In this document: piece by piece, positions 50,578-59,673 of the stretch
How the letters are laid out: each line of letters begins with the position of its first letter
Numbering within the stretch: the stretch's first letter is position 1
Assembly: GCF_042847215.1 (NCBI RefSeq)
Contig: NZ_AP031500.1
Coordinates: 1,674,001 to 1,738,000 of the forward strand
Reading direction: 5' to 3'
Length of the DNA stretch: 64,000 bases
Source: Gilvimarinus japonicus
GTDB taxonomy: Bacteria; Pseudomonadota; Gammaproteobacteria; Pseudomonadales; Cellvibrionaceae
The notes under the pieces: model-generated
The model's input: the letters and a program-made list of their open reading frames with translations, nothing else
What the model was told of the DNA's origin: nothing
The model's database searches: none
Program-made: the position numbers and the translations under genes

Positions 50578-50774
50578 CGGAAAAACCAATGAATTTATAA
50601 AAAAATCGAAGCGTGAGCGCAGGCTTTGCTAGGTGTCGTTCAGCGAATGCGCAAATTGCATGCAAGGCGTGCAAATTGGGTAAAAGCGCATCGGTGGGGC
50701 GAGCAAGATGGATGTACACTTGTGTCTCTAGGCGGCGATGGTCAAAATAGCGGCCTGATGAATGTGGAGGTTCT

Positions 50775-51296
50775 ATGCACAATACTGATATAGCTCTGGC
50801 GATGAAGCAGGGGATGAGGCGTTTAGCGTCTGGGGTCAGTGTACTATCGACGCGGATTAAGCACGATGAGCGCTTTGCTATGACGGTATCGTCGGTAACC
50901 TCGGTGTCGGATAGTCCGCCATCACTGCTGGTGTGTATTAACAAACAAATATCGTTGCAGGGGCATTTAGAAAACTTGGGGTGCCACTTTGCAGTAAATG
51001 TACTGGGGCACCACCAAGAGCGAGTCTCTAACGTATGCGCGGGATTTGAGCCGGTGCATGATCGTTTTAGTGTCGGTAGCTGGTTGGAAGGGCCCGAGTC
51101 GACTCCCTACCTCACGGACTCTGAGGCGGTGTTTTTTTGCCAAACTGACAAAGTGGTGAGCTACGGCACCCACCATATTGTGATTGCGCGTATCGATGAT
51201 GTCTTAGTCAGCGAGCATGAGTCGGACCCGCTGTTGTATCACAGTGGTGGTTACCAGCGGCTCAATGGCATGTTGTCTCACAGCAATAAAGACTAA
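50775..51296 (+). CDS. Flavin reductase family protein
   Basis: FMN-binding split-barrel protein of 173 residues, similar to the reductase component (HpaC-like) of two-component flavin monooxygenases. Hallmarks are MRRLASGVSVLSTR, MTVSSVTSVSDSPPSLLVCIN, and VNVLGHHQERVSNVCAG, with the late H in YGTHHIVIARIDDV. No monooxygenase partner adjoins it. GGAGG precedes the ATG. Confidence 0.88.
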   Translation: MHNTDIALAMKQGMRRLASGVSVLSTRIKHDERFAMTVSSVTSVSDSPPSLLVCINKQISLQGHLENLGCHFAVNVLGHHQERVSNVCAGFEPVHDRFSVGSWLEGPESTPYLTDSEAVFFCQTDKVVSYGTHHIVIARIDDVLVSEHESDPLLYHSGGYQRLNGMLSHSNKD

Positions 51297-51452
51297 ACCT
51301 ACGCCACCGTTAGCACTAACGTGGGCGCGGGCCACCAGCAGCGCCTGCACCGCTGGTGAGCAATGAAATATGACAGTTTGGCGTCGTAGGTGTGTTGGAA
51401 TTATGAAAGATTTGTGTCTACGGCAAGTTTGCGGTTAACGGCCACTAACTTT

Positions 51453-51693
51453 TTATGCACATCTATCGAGTGCATCTGGCCGTTTTACTTGAATATGACT
51501 CCAAAACGTCACAAAACACTGGTGGAGTTGCGCAAGTTATTGATTATAAAGGATTTAAATATAAAGGTTAAATAATGCTCAATTTGTACACCTGCCAGTA
51601 AATACGGGCTTTAGGGTGCTTTTCCCAAAAACAATCCACCAAGTTATCCACAGAAAGTGTGGAAAAAATTAAACGCTGAGAAATTGTGCAAAA
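51453..51693. promoter_or_regulatory. Cluster of four DnaA boxes
   Basis: The 545-nt gap before gpsA holds four matches to the DnaA-box consensus TTWTNCACA: TTATGCACA (51453, plus), TTATCCACA (51644, plus), TTTTCCACA (51658-51666, minus) and TTTTGCACA (51685-51693, minus). The middle two face each other 5 nt apart. Between the first and second lies an AT-rich run at 51537-51576. No dnaA, gyrB or mnmG gene is near. It could be a DnaA-titrating locus like datA or DARS. I see no gene in this gap. Confidence 0.6.
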
Positions 51694-51841
51694 TGGTTAC
51701 AGTCTGGCTGACTAAGTAACAAGCAACAGTGACGGTTTTTGATCATGCTGGTGGTTATATTGCGGTATTGGCTAAATAAGTAATTTAAATATGCACTGCT
51801 GTTCAATAGGGTTCGGCAGGCCAGGTGAGGACTCACAACCC

Positions 51842-52858
51842 ATGAGTAATAAACAACAGGTTGCAGTGCTGGGAGGCGGAAGCTTCGGTACAGCGATTGC
51901 GAATATAGTAGCGGCCAACGGCCATCAGACGTTTTTGTGGATGCGTGATCAAGAGAACGCCGCGCGCTGCCAGCAAAGTCGTGAGAATGAACGCTACTTG
52001 CCCGGTGTCCGCTTGACCGAAGGGCTGGAAGTGACCGCCGATTTACAGCGCGCGGCTGCCGCTACCGACTTGGTGTTTGTGTCGATTCCCAGCCACTCGT
52101 TTCGGTCGGTTGCGCGGCAGTTACGCCCGTATTTAAAGAGTGATGCGATGGTGGTGAGTACGGCTAAAGGGATCGAACCCGAGGGCTTTACCCTGATGAG
52201 CGATATCCTGCTGCAAGAGTTGCCAGAGCACGATATCGGGGTGTTGAGCGGGCCCAACTTTGCCAAAGAAATTGTTGCCATGCAGCATACCGGCAGCGTG
52301 ATTGCGAGCGAGAGTGAGCGTGTTTGTCATGCTGTGCAGCAGATTTTGCGCTCGGAGACGTTTCGGGTGTACGCCAATACCGACCGCGGTGGCGTAGAGC
52401 TCGGGGGTGCCCTAAAAAACATTTACGCCATTATTTGCGGCATGGCGGCCGCCATGGGTGCCGGGAAAAACACGCAAGCTATGCTGCTGACCCGAAGCCT
52501 TGCCGAAATGGGGCGCTTTGCGGGCGAGATGGGCGCTAATCCCATGACATTTTTGGGGTTGGCGGGGGTGGGTGATTTAATTCTGACGTGCACCTCTGAT
52601 CTAAGTCGCAACTACCGTGTGGGCTACCAGCTGGGGCAAGGTGAGCCGCTCGATGCGGTGGTCTCGGGCCTTGGGCAAGTGGCAGAGGGCGTCAATACGC
52701 TGCATCAAGTAAAACAAAAGGCGGATGAGCTGGGGGTTTATATGCCTTTGGTATCGGGGCTTTACAGCATCTTATTTGAGCGTCGCGCGGTTGCCGATGT
52801 GGTGCGCGAGCTAATGCTGGGCGAACAAAGCAACGATGTGGAATACCGCGGGGCCTAA
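51842..52858 (+). CDS. gpsA: Glycerol-3-phosphate dehydrogenase [NAD(P)+]
   Basis: Cytoplasmic enzyme reducing dihydroxyacetone phosphate to sn-glycerol 3-phosphate for phospholipid synthesis, 338 residues. NAD site VLGGGSFGTAIANI, then VSIPSH, STAKGIEP, LSGPNFAKEI, the catalytic lysine in GGALKNIYAI and TCTSDLSRNYRVG. ATG 51842 is chosen for the N-terminus just before the dinucleotide fold; the longer frame is unconserved. Confidence 0.95.
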   Translation: MSNKQQVAVLGGGSFGTAIANIVAANGHQTFLWMRDQENAARCQQSRENERYLPGVRLTEGLEVTADLQRAAAATDLVFVSIPSHSFRSVARQLRPYLKSDAMVVSTAKGIEPEGFTLMSDILLQELPEHDIGVLSGPNFAKEIVAMQHTGSVIASESERVCHAVQQILRSETFRVYANTDRGGVELGGALKNIYAIICGMAAAMGAGKNTQAMLLTRSLAEMGRFAGEMGANPMTFLGLAGVGDLILTCTSDLSRNYRVGYQLGQGEPLDAVVSGLGQVAEGVNTLHQVKQKADELGVYMPLVSGLYSILFERRAVADVVRELMLGEQSNDVEYRGA

Positions 52859-52884
52859 TAACCCGACCTTGATTGACGTTAGCG

Positions 52885-52915
52885 TAAAACGCGAGGATTT
52901 TTATCGCGCGTTTTA
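52885..52915 (+). terminator. Probable terminator after gpsA
   Basis: A 9-bp stem, TAAAACGCG with CGCGTTTTA, around a 13-nt loop lies 27 nt after the gpsA stop; the 3' arm ends in TTTTATT. Plausible but not textbook because the T-run is inside the stem. The rest of the gap to 53405 shows no supportable gene; only short unconserved frames are present. Confidence 0.55.
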
Positions 52916-53405
52916 TTGCTCGTCGCGTCCACCTCTTGGCTAGATGCTCGCGGCTTGGTGGGTCGGGGCGTTGGCCGATTATGGCGATAGCGACGATCGT
53001 CCGCTGCGTGTTGCTTGTATTTTCCTGCCCCTAAACCGGCGCTTTGCCGCCAGTGCTTGATGTCGAAAGTTTCACTCGCTTGGCTTGGCAAAAACGCTCA
53101 TCTCACGGCGCGATATTCCTATCGCCGCGCGGGTGTTTCCGGTTATTCTATTTTCGCGCATTGACTTGGGCCTTTGGGGCAGGCTATTTGGGGTTGCGGC
53201 TTGGTTGAAGCGTTTTATGTGATCCAGCGGGACGAGCTTTACGACCACCGTGGCGTGTATCAGTAGTTTGTGAGCCAAGTGCGAACAATACGCGACCAAG
53301 GGCAGGCCGATGAGCGGTGGGATTCTTCTCGCACAATGGTACACTGGAGGTTGCTTGTTGCGTCGTTTGTACAGGTGTACATCTTAATTAAATTAGGGAT
53401 TATCC

Positions 53406-53816
53406 ATGGATAACGAAACGATAAAATCCAATATCACCTCTGCCGATCACTGGATTCGGTTGGTGTTTATGATCTTGTTTGCGTTTATTTTGTATGTGGC
53501 TGCCTTTGTAGTTGGGGTGTTGGTATTGGTGCAGTTTTTGTTTGCGCTGATTACCGGCAGTGACAATAGCAATTTGCGTCAACTGGGGGATTCACTCACT
53601 CAGTATATTGCCCAAACGCTGCGCTTTTTAACCTATAACAGCGACGATAAGCCGTTTCCTTTTGCCGACTGGCCCGAGCCGGCCCCAGTGGCTGAGGCTG
53701 TTGTGCCTGATGCGGCAGAGCCTGTGGTTGTGGAGCCTGAAGCCAGTGCCCACATGCCGACTGATGGTTCTGAGTCGGACGATGATCGGGACGATCGTCA
53801 GTCTAAGTCAGTGTAG
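53406..53816 (+). CDS. DUF4389 membrane protein
   Basis: Protein of 136 residues with one long hydrophobic stretch (about 18-50, possibly two helices), then TYNSDDKPFPFADWP and an acidic, Pro/Ala-rich tail. RLVFMILFAFILYVAAFVV, LVQFLFALITG and IAQTLRFLTYNSDDKPFPF match the DUF4389 family of proteobacteria; function unknown. ATGGATAAC start. It precedes sixA by 43 nt and is likely co-transcribed. Confidence 0.83.
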   Translation: MDNETIKSNITSADHWIRLVFMILFAFILYVAAFVVGVLVLVQFLFALITGSDNSNLRQLGDSLTQYIAQTLRFLTYNSDDKPFPFADWPEPAPVAEAVVPDAAEPVVVEPEASAHMPTDGSESDDDRDDRQSKSV

Positions 53817-53859
53817 CATCGCCTAAACGGGTTAAATTTTTGGGAACAGGAGTGCTTTT

Positions 53860-54318
53860 GTGCGTTTATTTGTGTTGCGCCATGGCCGTGCTGAAGCGTT
53901 TAAAGCCGACGATGCTAGCCGTGCCTTGGTAGCCTCTGGGCGCGAAGACGTTCGTCAGGTTGTGACCCGTCAATGCGACGCGCTAGGGTCGGTGCCCCAT
54001 GTTTGGGTAAGCCCCTATCTTCGCGCCCAGCAAACCGCCGGTATCGCCCGCGAAGTACTAGCACTGCCCGACACTTGCGAGCTTGTCAGTAACTTACTGG
54101 TACCCGAGGCTCGTGTTTTCAGCCTGATCGATGCGCTCTATCAAGCTAAGTTAGACACCGTGTTGTTGGTGAGCCATCAGCCGTTGGTTTCAACGTTGCT
54201 GGATACTTTATGCGGCCCGTCAGAAGCCCACCATATGTCAACGGCATCGCTCGCGGCGGTTGATCTGGATGTTGTTGCCGCCGATATGGGGCAATTACGA
54301 TGGTTAGTGCATCCATAA
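53860..54318 (+). CDS. sixA: Phosphohistidine phosphatase SixA
   Basis: Histidine-phosphatase-superfamily enzyme of 152 residues; SixA removes phosphate from histidine in phosphorelay or PTS-Ntr proteins. RHGRAEA at residues 7-13 holds the nucleophilic histidine; the second histidine is in LVSHQPLVS near residue 107. GTG start with AGGAG upstream. Confidence 0.9.
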   Translation: MRLFVLRHGRAEAFKADDASRALVASGREDVRQVVTRQCDALGSVPHVWVSPYLRAQQTAGIAREVLALPDTCELVSNLLVPEARVFSLIDALYQAKLDTVLLVSHQPLVSTLLDTLCGPSEAHHMSTASLAAVDLDVVAADMGQLRWLVHP

Positions 54319-54363
54319 CAACGACCCCGAGCGGGGGTGTTGTGCCGGTGTTTTTGCGCCGGC
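54318..54363 (+). other. Two consecutive hairpins between sixA and hydrolase
   Basis: ACAACGACCCC pairs with GGGGGTGTTGT (one bulge on each side) around GAGC, and GCCGG pairs with CCGGC around TGTTTTTGCG. Together they fill most of the spacer. They may end the DUF4389-sixA transcript, though the T-run lies in the second loop rather than after the stem. Confidence 0.4.
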
Positions 54364-54387
54364 ATTCTTGATTACCTTGGAGTTCTT

Positions 54388-55233
54388 ATGACCCCTAAGC
54401 TGCGACAGTTTGACATAGCCGGGCTGCAATATAAGGCGCAGCAATGGGGCAGTGAGGCGGGGCACCCGGTATTGGCTTTGCACGGTTGGCTTGATAATAG
54501 CGCCAGCTTTAGCCGCCTCGCCCCCCAGTTGGCGAACTTAAATCTAGTAGCTTTGGATATGGCCGGCCACGGGCAAAGTGATCACCGCCCGGGCAGCGCT
54601 CCTTATAATATTTGGGATGACGTGGCCGATGTGCTGGCGATTGCTGATGCGCTTGGTTGGCAGCGCTTTAGTTTGTTGAGCCACTCTCGTGGCGCGATTA
54701 TATCCGCGTTGTTGGCTGGTGCGTTTCCCGAGCGAGTCGATAAAATGGTGCTGGTGGAAGGCTTGTTCCCCGAGCCGGTAAGCTCTGAGAACGCCCCCAA
54801 GCAGTTGGCGGATTCCATCCGTAAAAATCGTGAGCTGGGCGATAAACCGCTGCGTGTGTTTGCCGATTTAAATGCGGCCGTCAAAGCCCGTACGCAAGGT
54901 ATGTTTCCTTTAAGCGAAGGCGCGGCGCGCGCACTGACCGAGCGAGGCACGGTACCTGTGGAGGGCGGTTTTAGTTGGAGTACCGATCAGCGTCTGTTGG
55001 CGCCATCGTCGTTTAAGTTAACTCGTGGCCAAATTCACGCTTTTATTTCAGCGATTACATCACCCGCGCGCGTGTTGCTGGCTGACGGCGGCATGCCCAA
55101 ACTCTACCCAGGCTTTACCGAGGCCGCGCAGCAGTACCCGCAATTAGAGGTTATTACCCTAGAGGGTGGTCACCATCTGCATATGGAAGATCAAGCTGAG
55201 AAGGTGGCGAGTTACATTAATGATTTTTTTTAA
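54388..55233 (+). CDS. Alpha/beta hydrolase
   Basis: Cytoplasmic serine-hydrolase-fold protein of 281 residues: oxyanion-hole region LALHGWLDNSASF, DMAGHGQSDHR, nucleophile elbow LLSHSRGAIIS near residue 100 (Ser in SHSRG), and final histidine in LEGGHHLHME. The ester, thioester or other substrate is unknown. ATG 54388 follows GGAG by 5 nt. Its 3' end overlaps the DUF4892 gene. Confidence 0.88.
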   Translation: MTPKLRQFDIAGLQYKAQQWGSEAGHPVLALHGWLDNSASFSRLAPQLANLNLVALDMAGHGQSDHRPGSAPYNIWDDVADVLAIADALGWQRFSLLSHSRGAIISALLAGAFPERVDKMVLVEGLFPEPVSSENAPKQLADSIRKNRELGDKPLRVFADLNAAVKARTQGMFPLSEGAARALTERGTVPVEGGFSWSTDQRLLAPSSFKLTRGQIHAFISAITSPARVLLADGGMPKLYPGFTEAAQQYPQLEVITLEGGHHLHMEDQAEKVASYINDFF

Positions 55234-55870
55234 CCGTATAAAAATGGCGCTTCGTCTTAGTGTTTGTTTTGTGTTTTTGTTTGTGCTGGCACATCCGGCC
55301 CTCGCGCTTGGCGAGCGTTCAGTTAGCTTAGGGGCAACCGATACGGCGCAAGATAACCCGCCCACCGATGAAGCGTCGGTGAGTGTGATGGGTGAGGGCG
55401 CAAGCTTACGTATTAAAGGGTTTCCCGGCGCCAGCCTTGAAGCCAGCTCTCGGCAACACGCCGATGATTATCTGGTGGCGCTTGGCACTTATCGCAAAAT
55501 ACGAGGTTTATGGCGCGTCGAGGAGTTGCGTTTACGTGGTGACTTGCAGCGCAAAACATTTCGCCTGCCCGACAACCATACCCCGCGAGAAGGCTTTTTG
55601 TTTGTCACCAAACAGTTGCAGCAATATCCGTTGCGTGAGCTGTTTGTGTGCGAGTCGCGCGATTGCGGCGAATCCAATAGCTGGGCCAATAACCACTTTA
55701 ATATCTTGCAGCTCTACGGCTTGGATCAGTATCAGTATTACGGCGCCTACGAGGTGATGCTGCCGGGCACTAACGGCGTTTATGTCACTGTGTATGCGGT
55801 GTTGCGAGGCAATAAACGGGTGTATTTGCAGCTGGAGGTGTTGCGGCGCGATGCGCCTGAGGCGAGGTAA
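55220..55870 (+). CDS. Secreted DUF4892 protein
   Basis: Exported protein of 216 residues. A signal peptide (LSVCFVFLFVLAHPALALG) is followed by the DUF4892 core: LVALGTYRKIRGLWRVEE, ELFVCESRDCGESNSWANNHF, LYGLDQYQYYGAYEV and NKRVYLQLEVL. Members are found in pseudomonads and relatives, sometimes fused to an OmpA domain; the function is unknown. ATG 55220 overlaps the hydrolase by 14 nt; ATG 55244 is also possible. Confidence 0.8.
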   Translation: MIFFNRIKMALRLSVCFVFLFVLAHPALALGERSVSLGATDTAQDNPPTDEASVSVMGEGASLRIKGFPGASLEASSRQHADDYLVALGTYRKIRGLWRVEELRLRGDLQRKTFRLPDNHTPREGFLFVTKQLQQYPLRELFVCESRDCGESNSWANNHFNILQLYGLDQYQYYGAYEVMLPGTNGVYVTVYAVLRGNKRVYLQLEVLRRDAPEAR

Positions 55871-55901
55871 GTGCTGCCCCTGGCGGTGCCGGGGACAACA
55901 C
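55871..55901. terminator. Hairpin between convergent DUF4892 and folE genes
   Basis: GTGCTGCCCCTGGC pairs with GCCGGGGACAACAC around GGT, 12 of 14 positions, starting right after the DUF4892 stop and ending 8 nt before the folE stop. It may serve as a bidirectional 3'-end structure; there is no clear T-run. Confidence 0.4.
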
Positions 55902-55909
55902 CTGCTGTG

Positions 55910-56449
55910 CTAGCGCAACAGCGATAAAAACTCAGTGCGAGTGGCTTGATTGCTGCGAAAGCTGCCGAGCATGGCAGAGGTTTTCATGCTGGAGTTTTGT
56001 TTTTCTACACCGCGCATCATCATGCACATGTGTTTCGCTTCAATGATAACCCCAACGCCCGATGCGCCGGTAATATCGGCAATACACTCGGCGATTTGCA
56101 CGGTGAGCTGCTCTTGAATTTGCAAGCGGCGAGCGTACATGTCGACGATGCGCGCTATTTTAGACAGCCCTACGACTTTGCCGGTGGGAATATAGGCCAC
56201 GTGAGCTTTACCGATAAACGGCAGCATGTGGTGCTCGCACATCGAGTACAGCTCGATGTCCTTTACCATAATCATCTCGTTAGAGTCCGACGGAAAAAGC
56301 GCGCCATTGACTACCTCGTCAATCGACTGGTGGTACCCCTTGGTTAAAAACTCAAAAGCTTTGGCGGCGCGTTTAGGGGTATCTACCAACCCTGGGCGCT
56401 CTAAATCTTCGCCGATTCCTTCGATAATTTTGGCAAAATGTTGCTGCAT
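55910..56449 (-). CDS. folE: GTP cyclohydrolase I
   Basis: First enzyme of tetrahydrofolate synthesis, making dihydroneopterin triphosphate from GTP, 179 residues. Zinc ligands and core motif are in SMCEHHMLPFIGKAHVAYIP, with the second cysteine in MCMMMRGV; QIQEQLT and EAKHMCM are typical. ATG 56449 is used because MQQHFAKIIEGIGED fits the usual N-terminus; the longer frame is unconserved. Confidence 0.95.
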   Translation of the reverse strand: MQQHFAKIIEGIGEDLERPGLVDTPKRAAKAFEFLTKGYHQSIDEVVNGALFPSDSNEMIMVKDIELYSMCEHHMLPFIGKAHVAYIPTGKVVGLSKIARIVDMYARRLQIQEQLTVQIAECIADITGASGVGVIIEAKHMCMMMRGVEKQNSSMKTSAMLGSFRSNQATRTEFLSLLR

Positions 56450-56635
56450 GGTTGGTACCCTGTCTAAGACGGGCGCGCGGCGCCGGCCGGATGAATCTGT
56501 GTAACACAAGCCGCATTATTAACGTTTTGTGAAAAGGCGGCAACATTACGCCAAACTCTGCAGCCGGTAAAGGCTTCCCCCTGCATTAATTACCGGTACA
56601 ATGGCGCTTTTTTGGCCAAAGCAGGTAATGACGCT

Positions 56636-57559
56636 GTGCAGCAAGCTAACCAAGTGCAAACTAACGACGCCCGCGCCGCGCTTTTTACGGTGCGTGACTT
56701 TATCCGCTACGGCGCCAGCTGCTTTAATCAAGCTGGTGTGTTTTTTGGCCACGGCACTGACAACGCCTGGGACGAGGCAGCTCAACTGGTGTTGGCAGCG
56801 ATTCATTTGCTGGGTTTTGAAAACCCCCATGTGCTGGATGCGCGTCTGACGGATTCCGAAAAATCCCGCGTGTTGGCGCTTATCGCTGAGCGGATTGAGC
56901 GCCGCGTGCCCGCCGCCTACTTAACCGGACGTGCGCGTTTTTGTGGGCTGGATTTTAATGTCGACGAGCGGGTGCTAGTGCCGCGCTCGCCCATTGCCGA
57001 GCTGATCGAAGCGGGCTTTGCGCCCTGGCTTGCGGGCGCGCCCGAGTATGTGTTGGATTTATGCACTGGCAGCGGTTGTATCGGTATTGCTTGTGCCTAT
57101 CAGTTTCCCGATGCCGAGGTGGTGCTTAGCGATATCAGTGCGGATGCATTGGCGGTCGCCGAGAGTAATATTGCCGAGCACGGTTTGGCCGGGCAAGTGG
57201 TCACGGCTGAAGGCGACTTATTTGCCGCCGTGGACGGGCGCTGCTTTGATTTAATTGTTAGCAATCCGCCCTATGTGGACGCCGACGATTTAGTCGCGAT
57301 GCCAGCGGAGTTTCACGCCGAGCCGGACATTGGTTTGGGGTCGGGATTTGATGGCTTAGATTTTACCCGCCGTTTACTGGCTGAGGCGCCGGATTATTTG
57401 AACGACGGCGGTGTTCTTGTGGTCGAGGTGGGCAATAGCGCGCAGGCCTTAGCCCAGGCTTACCCCGAGCTGGATTTTCAGTGGGTCGAGTTTGCCCGCG
57501 GCGGCCACGGGGTGTTTGTCATCACCCGCGAGGCCCTGGTGGCTCAGGCGGGCCGCTAA
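56636..57559 (+). CDS. prmB: Ribosomal protein L3 glutamine methyltransferase PrmB
   Basis: SAM-dependent enzyme of 307 residues that N5-methylates a glutamine of ribosomal protein L3. Motifs: VLDLCTGSGCIGIACA for SAM binding and IVSNPPYVD, the glutamine-methyltransferase signature, near residue 205; VLVPRSPIAEL is PrmB-specific. GTG 56636 has AGGT upstream; TTG 56612 is the alternative. aroC follows, the usual prmB-aroC order. Confidence 0.93.
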   Translation: MQQANQVQTNDARAALFTVRDFIRYGASCFNQAGVFFGHGTDNAWDEAAQLVLAAIHLLGFENPHVLDARLTDSEKSRVLALIAERIERRVPAAYLTGRARFCGLDFNVDERVLVPRSPIAELIEAGFAPWLAGAPEYVLDLCTGSGCIGIACAYQFPDAEVVLSDISADALAVAESNIAEHGLAGQVVTAEGDLFAAVDGRCFDLIVSNPPYVDADDLVAMPAEFHAEPDIGLGSGFDGLDFTRRLLAEAPDYLNDGGVLVVEVGNSAQALAQAYPELDFQWVEFARGGHGVFVITREALVAQAGR

Positions 57560-57650
57560 GCTGGCCGATATCCTTGTTTATGGCAATACATCGACTGGTA
57601 ATTTACGTATAATACTGGCCCTTTAATTCGTCTACCGTAATGGAACCGCT

Positions 57651-58751
57651 ATGTCCGGCAACAGTTTTGGCAAACTCTTTACCGTCACAACCTTTGGCGA
57701 GAGCCACGGCTTGGCCCTTGGCTGCATCGTTGATGGTTGCCCGCCCGGATTGCCCCTGACCGAAGACGATATCCAGTTGGATTTAGATCGCCGCAAGCCG
57801 GGTCAGTCGCGCTATACCACCCAGCGCCGCGAGGCGGATCAGGTTAAGATTTTGTCGGGCGTGTTTGAAGGTAAAACCACCGGCACCCCTATCGGCCTGT
57901 TGATCGAGAACACCGATCAGCGCTCGAAAGACTACTCCAATATTAAAGATCAGTTTCGTCCCGCCCACGCCGACTATAGCTATATGCACAAATATGGCGT
58001 GCGCGACTATCGCGGCGGCGGGCGCAGCTCAGCGCGTGAGACCGCCATGCGTGTGGCGGCGGGTGCGATTGCTAAAAAGTATTTAAAGGCGACTTACGGT
58101 GTTGAGATACGCGGTTACTTGTCGCAGTTAGGCCCTATCGCTATCGAGTCGGTCGATTGGGCTGAGATTGCCAACAACCCGTTCTTTTGCCCCGATGCCA
58201 GTAAAGTACCCGAGATGGAAGCGTACATGAAAGCGCTGGGCAAAGAGGGCAACTCGGTAGGAGCCAAAATCACCGTGGTGGCCAGTGGTGTAGCGCCCGG
58301 TCTGGGCGAGCCGGTGTTTGACCGCTTAGATGCTGACATCGCCCACGCGCTGATGAGCATTAACGCCGTTAAAGGGGTAGAGATAGGCGCCGGCTTTGCC
58401 AGTGTTGCGCAAAAGGGCACTGAGCACCGCGATGAGATTTTGCCTGAGGGGTTTGCCTCTAATAATGCCGGCGGTGTGCTGGGCGGTATCTCAACCGGGC
58501 AGGATATTATCGCGCACATGGCGTTAAAGCCGACCTCCAGTTTGCGAATTCCCGGCCGCAGTGTCGATGTTTACGGCGCCCCGGTTGAGGTGGTCACCAC
58601 TGGCCGTCACGATCCGTGTGTGGGTATTCGCGCCACGCCCATCGCCGAGGCGATGCTGGCGTTGGTGGTGATGGATCACGCACTGCGCCAGCGTGGCCAA
58701 AACGGTGGGGTAGAGCACAATATTCCGCATATCCCAGCGCAGCGTGACTGA
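57651..58751 (+). CDS. aroC: Chorismate synthase
   Basis: FMN-dependent lyase that makes chorismate from EPSP, 366 residues. Signatures include TTFGESHG, DGCPPG, RRKPGQS, HADYSYMHKYGVRDYRGGGR, SSARETAMRVAAGA, and GVLGGISTGQ. A TATAAT-like -10 at 57608-57613 lies upstream, suggesting its own promoter in addition to prmB read-through. Confidence 0.97.
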   Translation: MSGNSFGKLFTVTTFGESHGLALGCIVDGCPPGLPLTEDDIQLDLDRRKPGQSRYTTQRREADQVKILSGVFEGKTTGTPIGLLIENTDQRSKDYSNIKDQFRPAHADYSYMHKYGVRDYRGGGRSSARETAMRVAAGAIAKKYLKATYGVEIRGYLSQLGPIAIESVDWAEIANNPFFCPDASKVPEMEAYMKALGKEGNSVGAKITVVASGVAPGLGEPVFDRLDADIAHALMSINAVKGVEIGAGFASVAQKGTEHRDEILPEGFASNNAGGVLGGISTGQDIIAHMALKPTSSLRIPGRSVDVYGAPVEVVTTGRHDPCVGIRATPIAEAMLALVVMDHALRQRGQNGGVEHNIPHIPAQRD

Positions 58752-58839
58752 TTAGCGCCCGGGGCGATAACATCGGGCTGAATCCGTTATCGCTTGGTTT
58801 GCCCATGTTATAGTCCCCGTGAGTTTTATGGGAGGCGAT

Positions 58840-59622
58840 ATGTCTGACTTACGTGTGGCGTTGATTCAAAGCGATATTATCCCCGACGATAGTGCGGCCA
58901 ATTTGACCGCTCTTGAGCGGCAAATGGCCGCGAATTGCCCTGATCCGCTCGATTTGATTGTGCTGCCGGAGGTGTTCACCACCGGTTTCCATCCCCGCGC
59001 ACGGCAACACGCCGAAACCGCTGCCGGCCCGGTGAGTCAGTGGCTTGCTCGGCACGCTAACCACTACAATGCTGTGGTGACAGGTTCAGTGGTGTTTAAC
59101 GATGCCAAGGCTCATTGCAACCGTCTGCTGTGGGCCGCCCCCGATAAGCCTCTGCAGTATTACGACAAGCGCCACTTATTTCGCATGGCCGGTGAGCACG
59201 AGCGCTATCGCGCCGGTCGCCAGCGCTGCATATTTACCCTTGGCTCGTGGCGGGTGCTGGCGCAAGTGTGTTACGACTTGCGTTTTCCGGTGTTTAGTCG
59301 CAACCGCGATGATTATGACCTGGCGCTCTATGTGGCCAATTGGCCCGCAGCGCGACACGATCATTGGCGCTCGCTTTTAAAGGCTCGCGCTATTGAAAAT
59401 CAAGCTTATGTTATCGGCGTAAACCGAGTCGGGCACGATGCCTACGAGCAGGCTTACGCCGGGGGCAGTGTGGTGTTTTCGCCCGAGGGAGAATTGTTGG
59501 TCGAGGCTGGTGATCAGGCGTGGGTAATCACGGCACAACTGAGCGAAGCGGCGCTTCGCGATTATCGCGCAAGGTTTCCCGCGCACCTCGATGGCGATGA
59601 GTTTTCTCTGGTAATTGACTAA
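58840..59622 (+). CDS. Nitrilase-family amidohydrolase (YafV/omega-amidase-like)
   Basis: Carbon-nitrogen hydrolase of 260 residues. The Glu-Lys-Cys triad appears in order: LPEVFTTGF (E near 47), YDKRHLFRM (K near 112) and VCYDLRFPVFSR (C near 146). The TTGF and DKRHLF motifs are characteristic of omega-amidases such as YafV, which hydrolyse 2-oxoglutaramate or 2-oxosuccinamate in metabolite repair. ATG 58840 is preceded by GGGAGG. Confidence 0.88.
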   Translation: MSDLRVALIQSDIIPDDSAANLTALERQMAANCPDPLDLIVLPEVFTTGFHPRARQHAETAAGPVSQWLARHANHYNAVVTGSVVFNDAKAHCNRLLWAAPDKPLQYYDKRHLFRMAGEHERYRAGRQRCIFTLGSWRVLAQVCYDLRFPVFSRNRDDYDLALYVANWPAARHDHWRSLLKARAIENQAYVIGVNRVGHDAYEQAYAGGSVVFSPEGELLVEAGDQAWVITAQLSEAALRDYRARFPAHLDGDEFSLVID

Positions 59623-59673
59623 CGCTCCCATAACAATAATTCAATAACGACAAACCCTAAAGAGAGGTTAATA

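Noticed and set aside
50297..50632. ORFs across the Pro-Arg-His tRNA operon
   Set aside because: They read antisense through three clear tRNA genes; the protein-like strings come from T-arm sequence.
51390..51575. 61-residue ORF in the DnaA-box region
   Set aside because: No ribosome site, family or sensible hydrophobic pattern; it overlaps a DnaA box and the AT-rich run.
52879..53091. 70-residue basic ORF on the minus strand after gpsA
   Set aside because: TTG start, no recognisable domain, low-complexity composition, and it covers the probable gpsA terminator.
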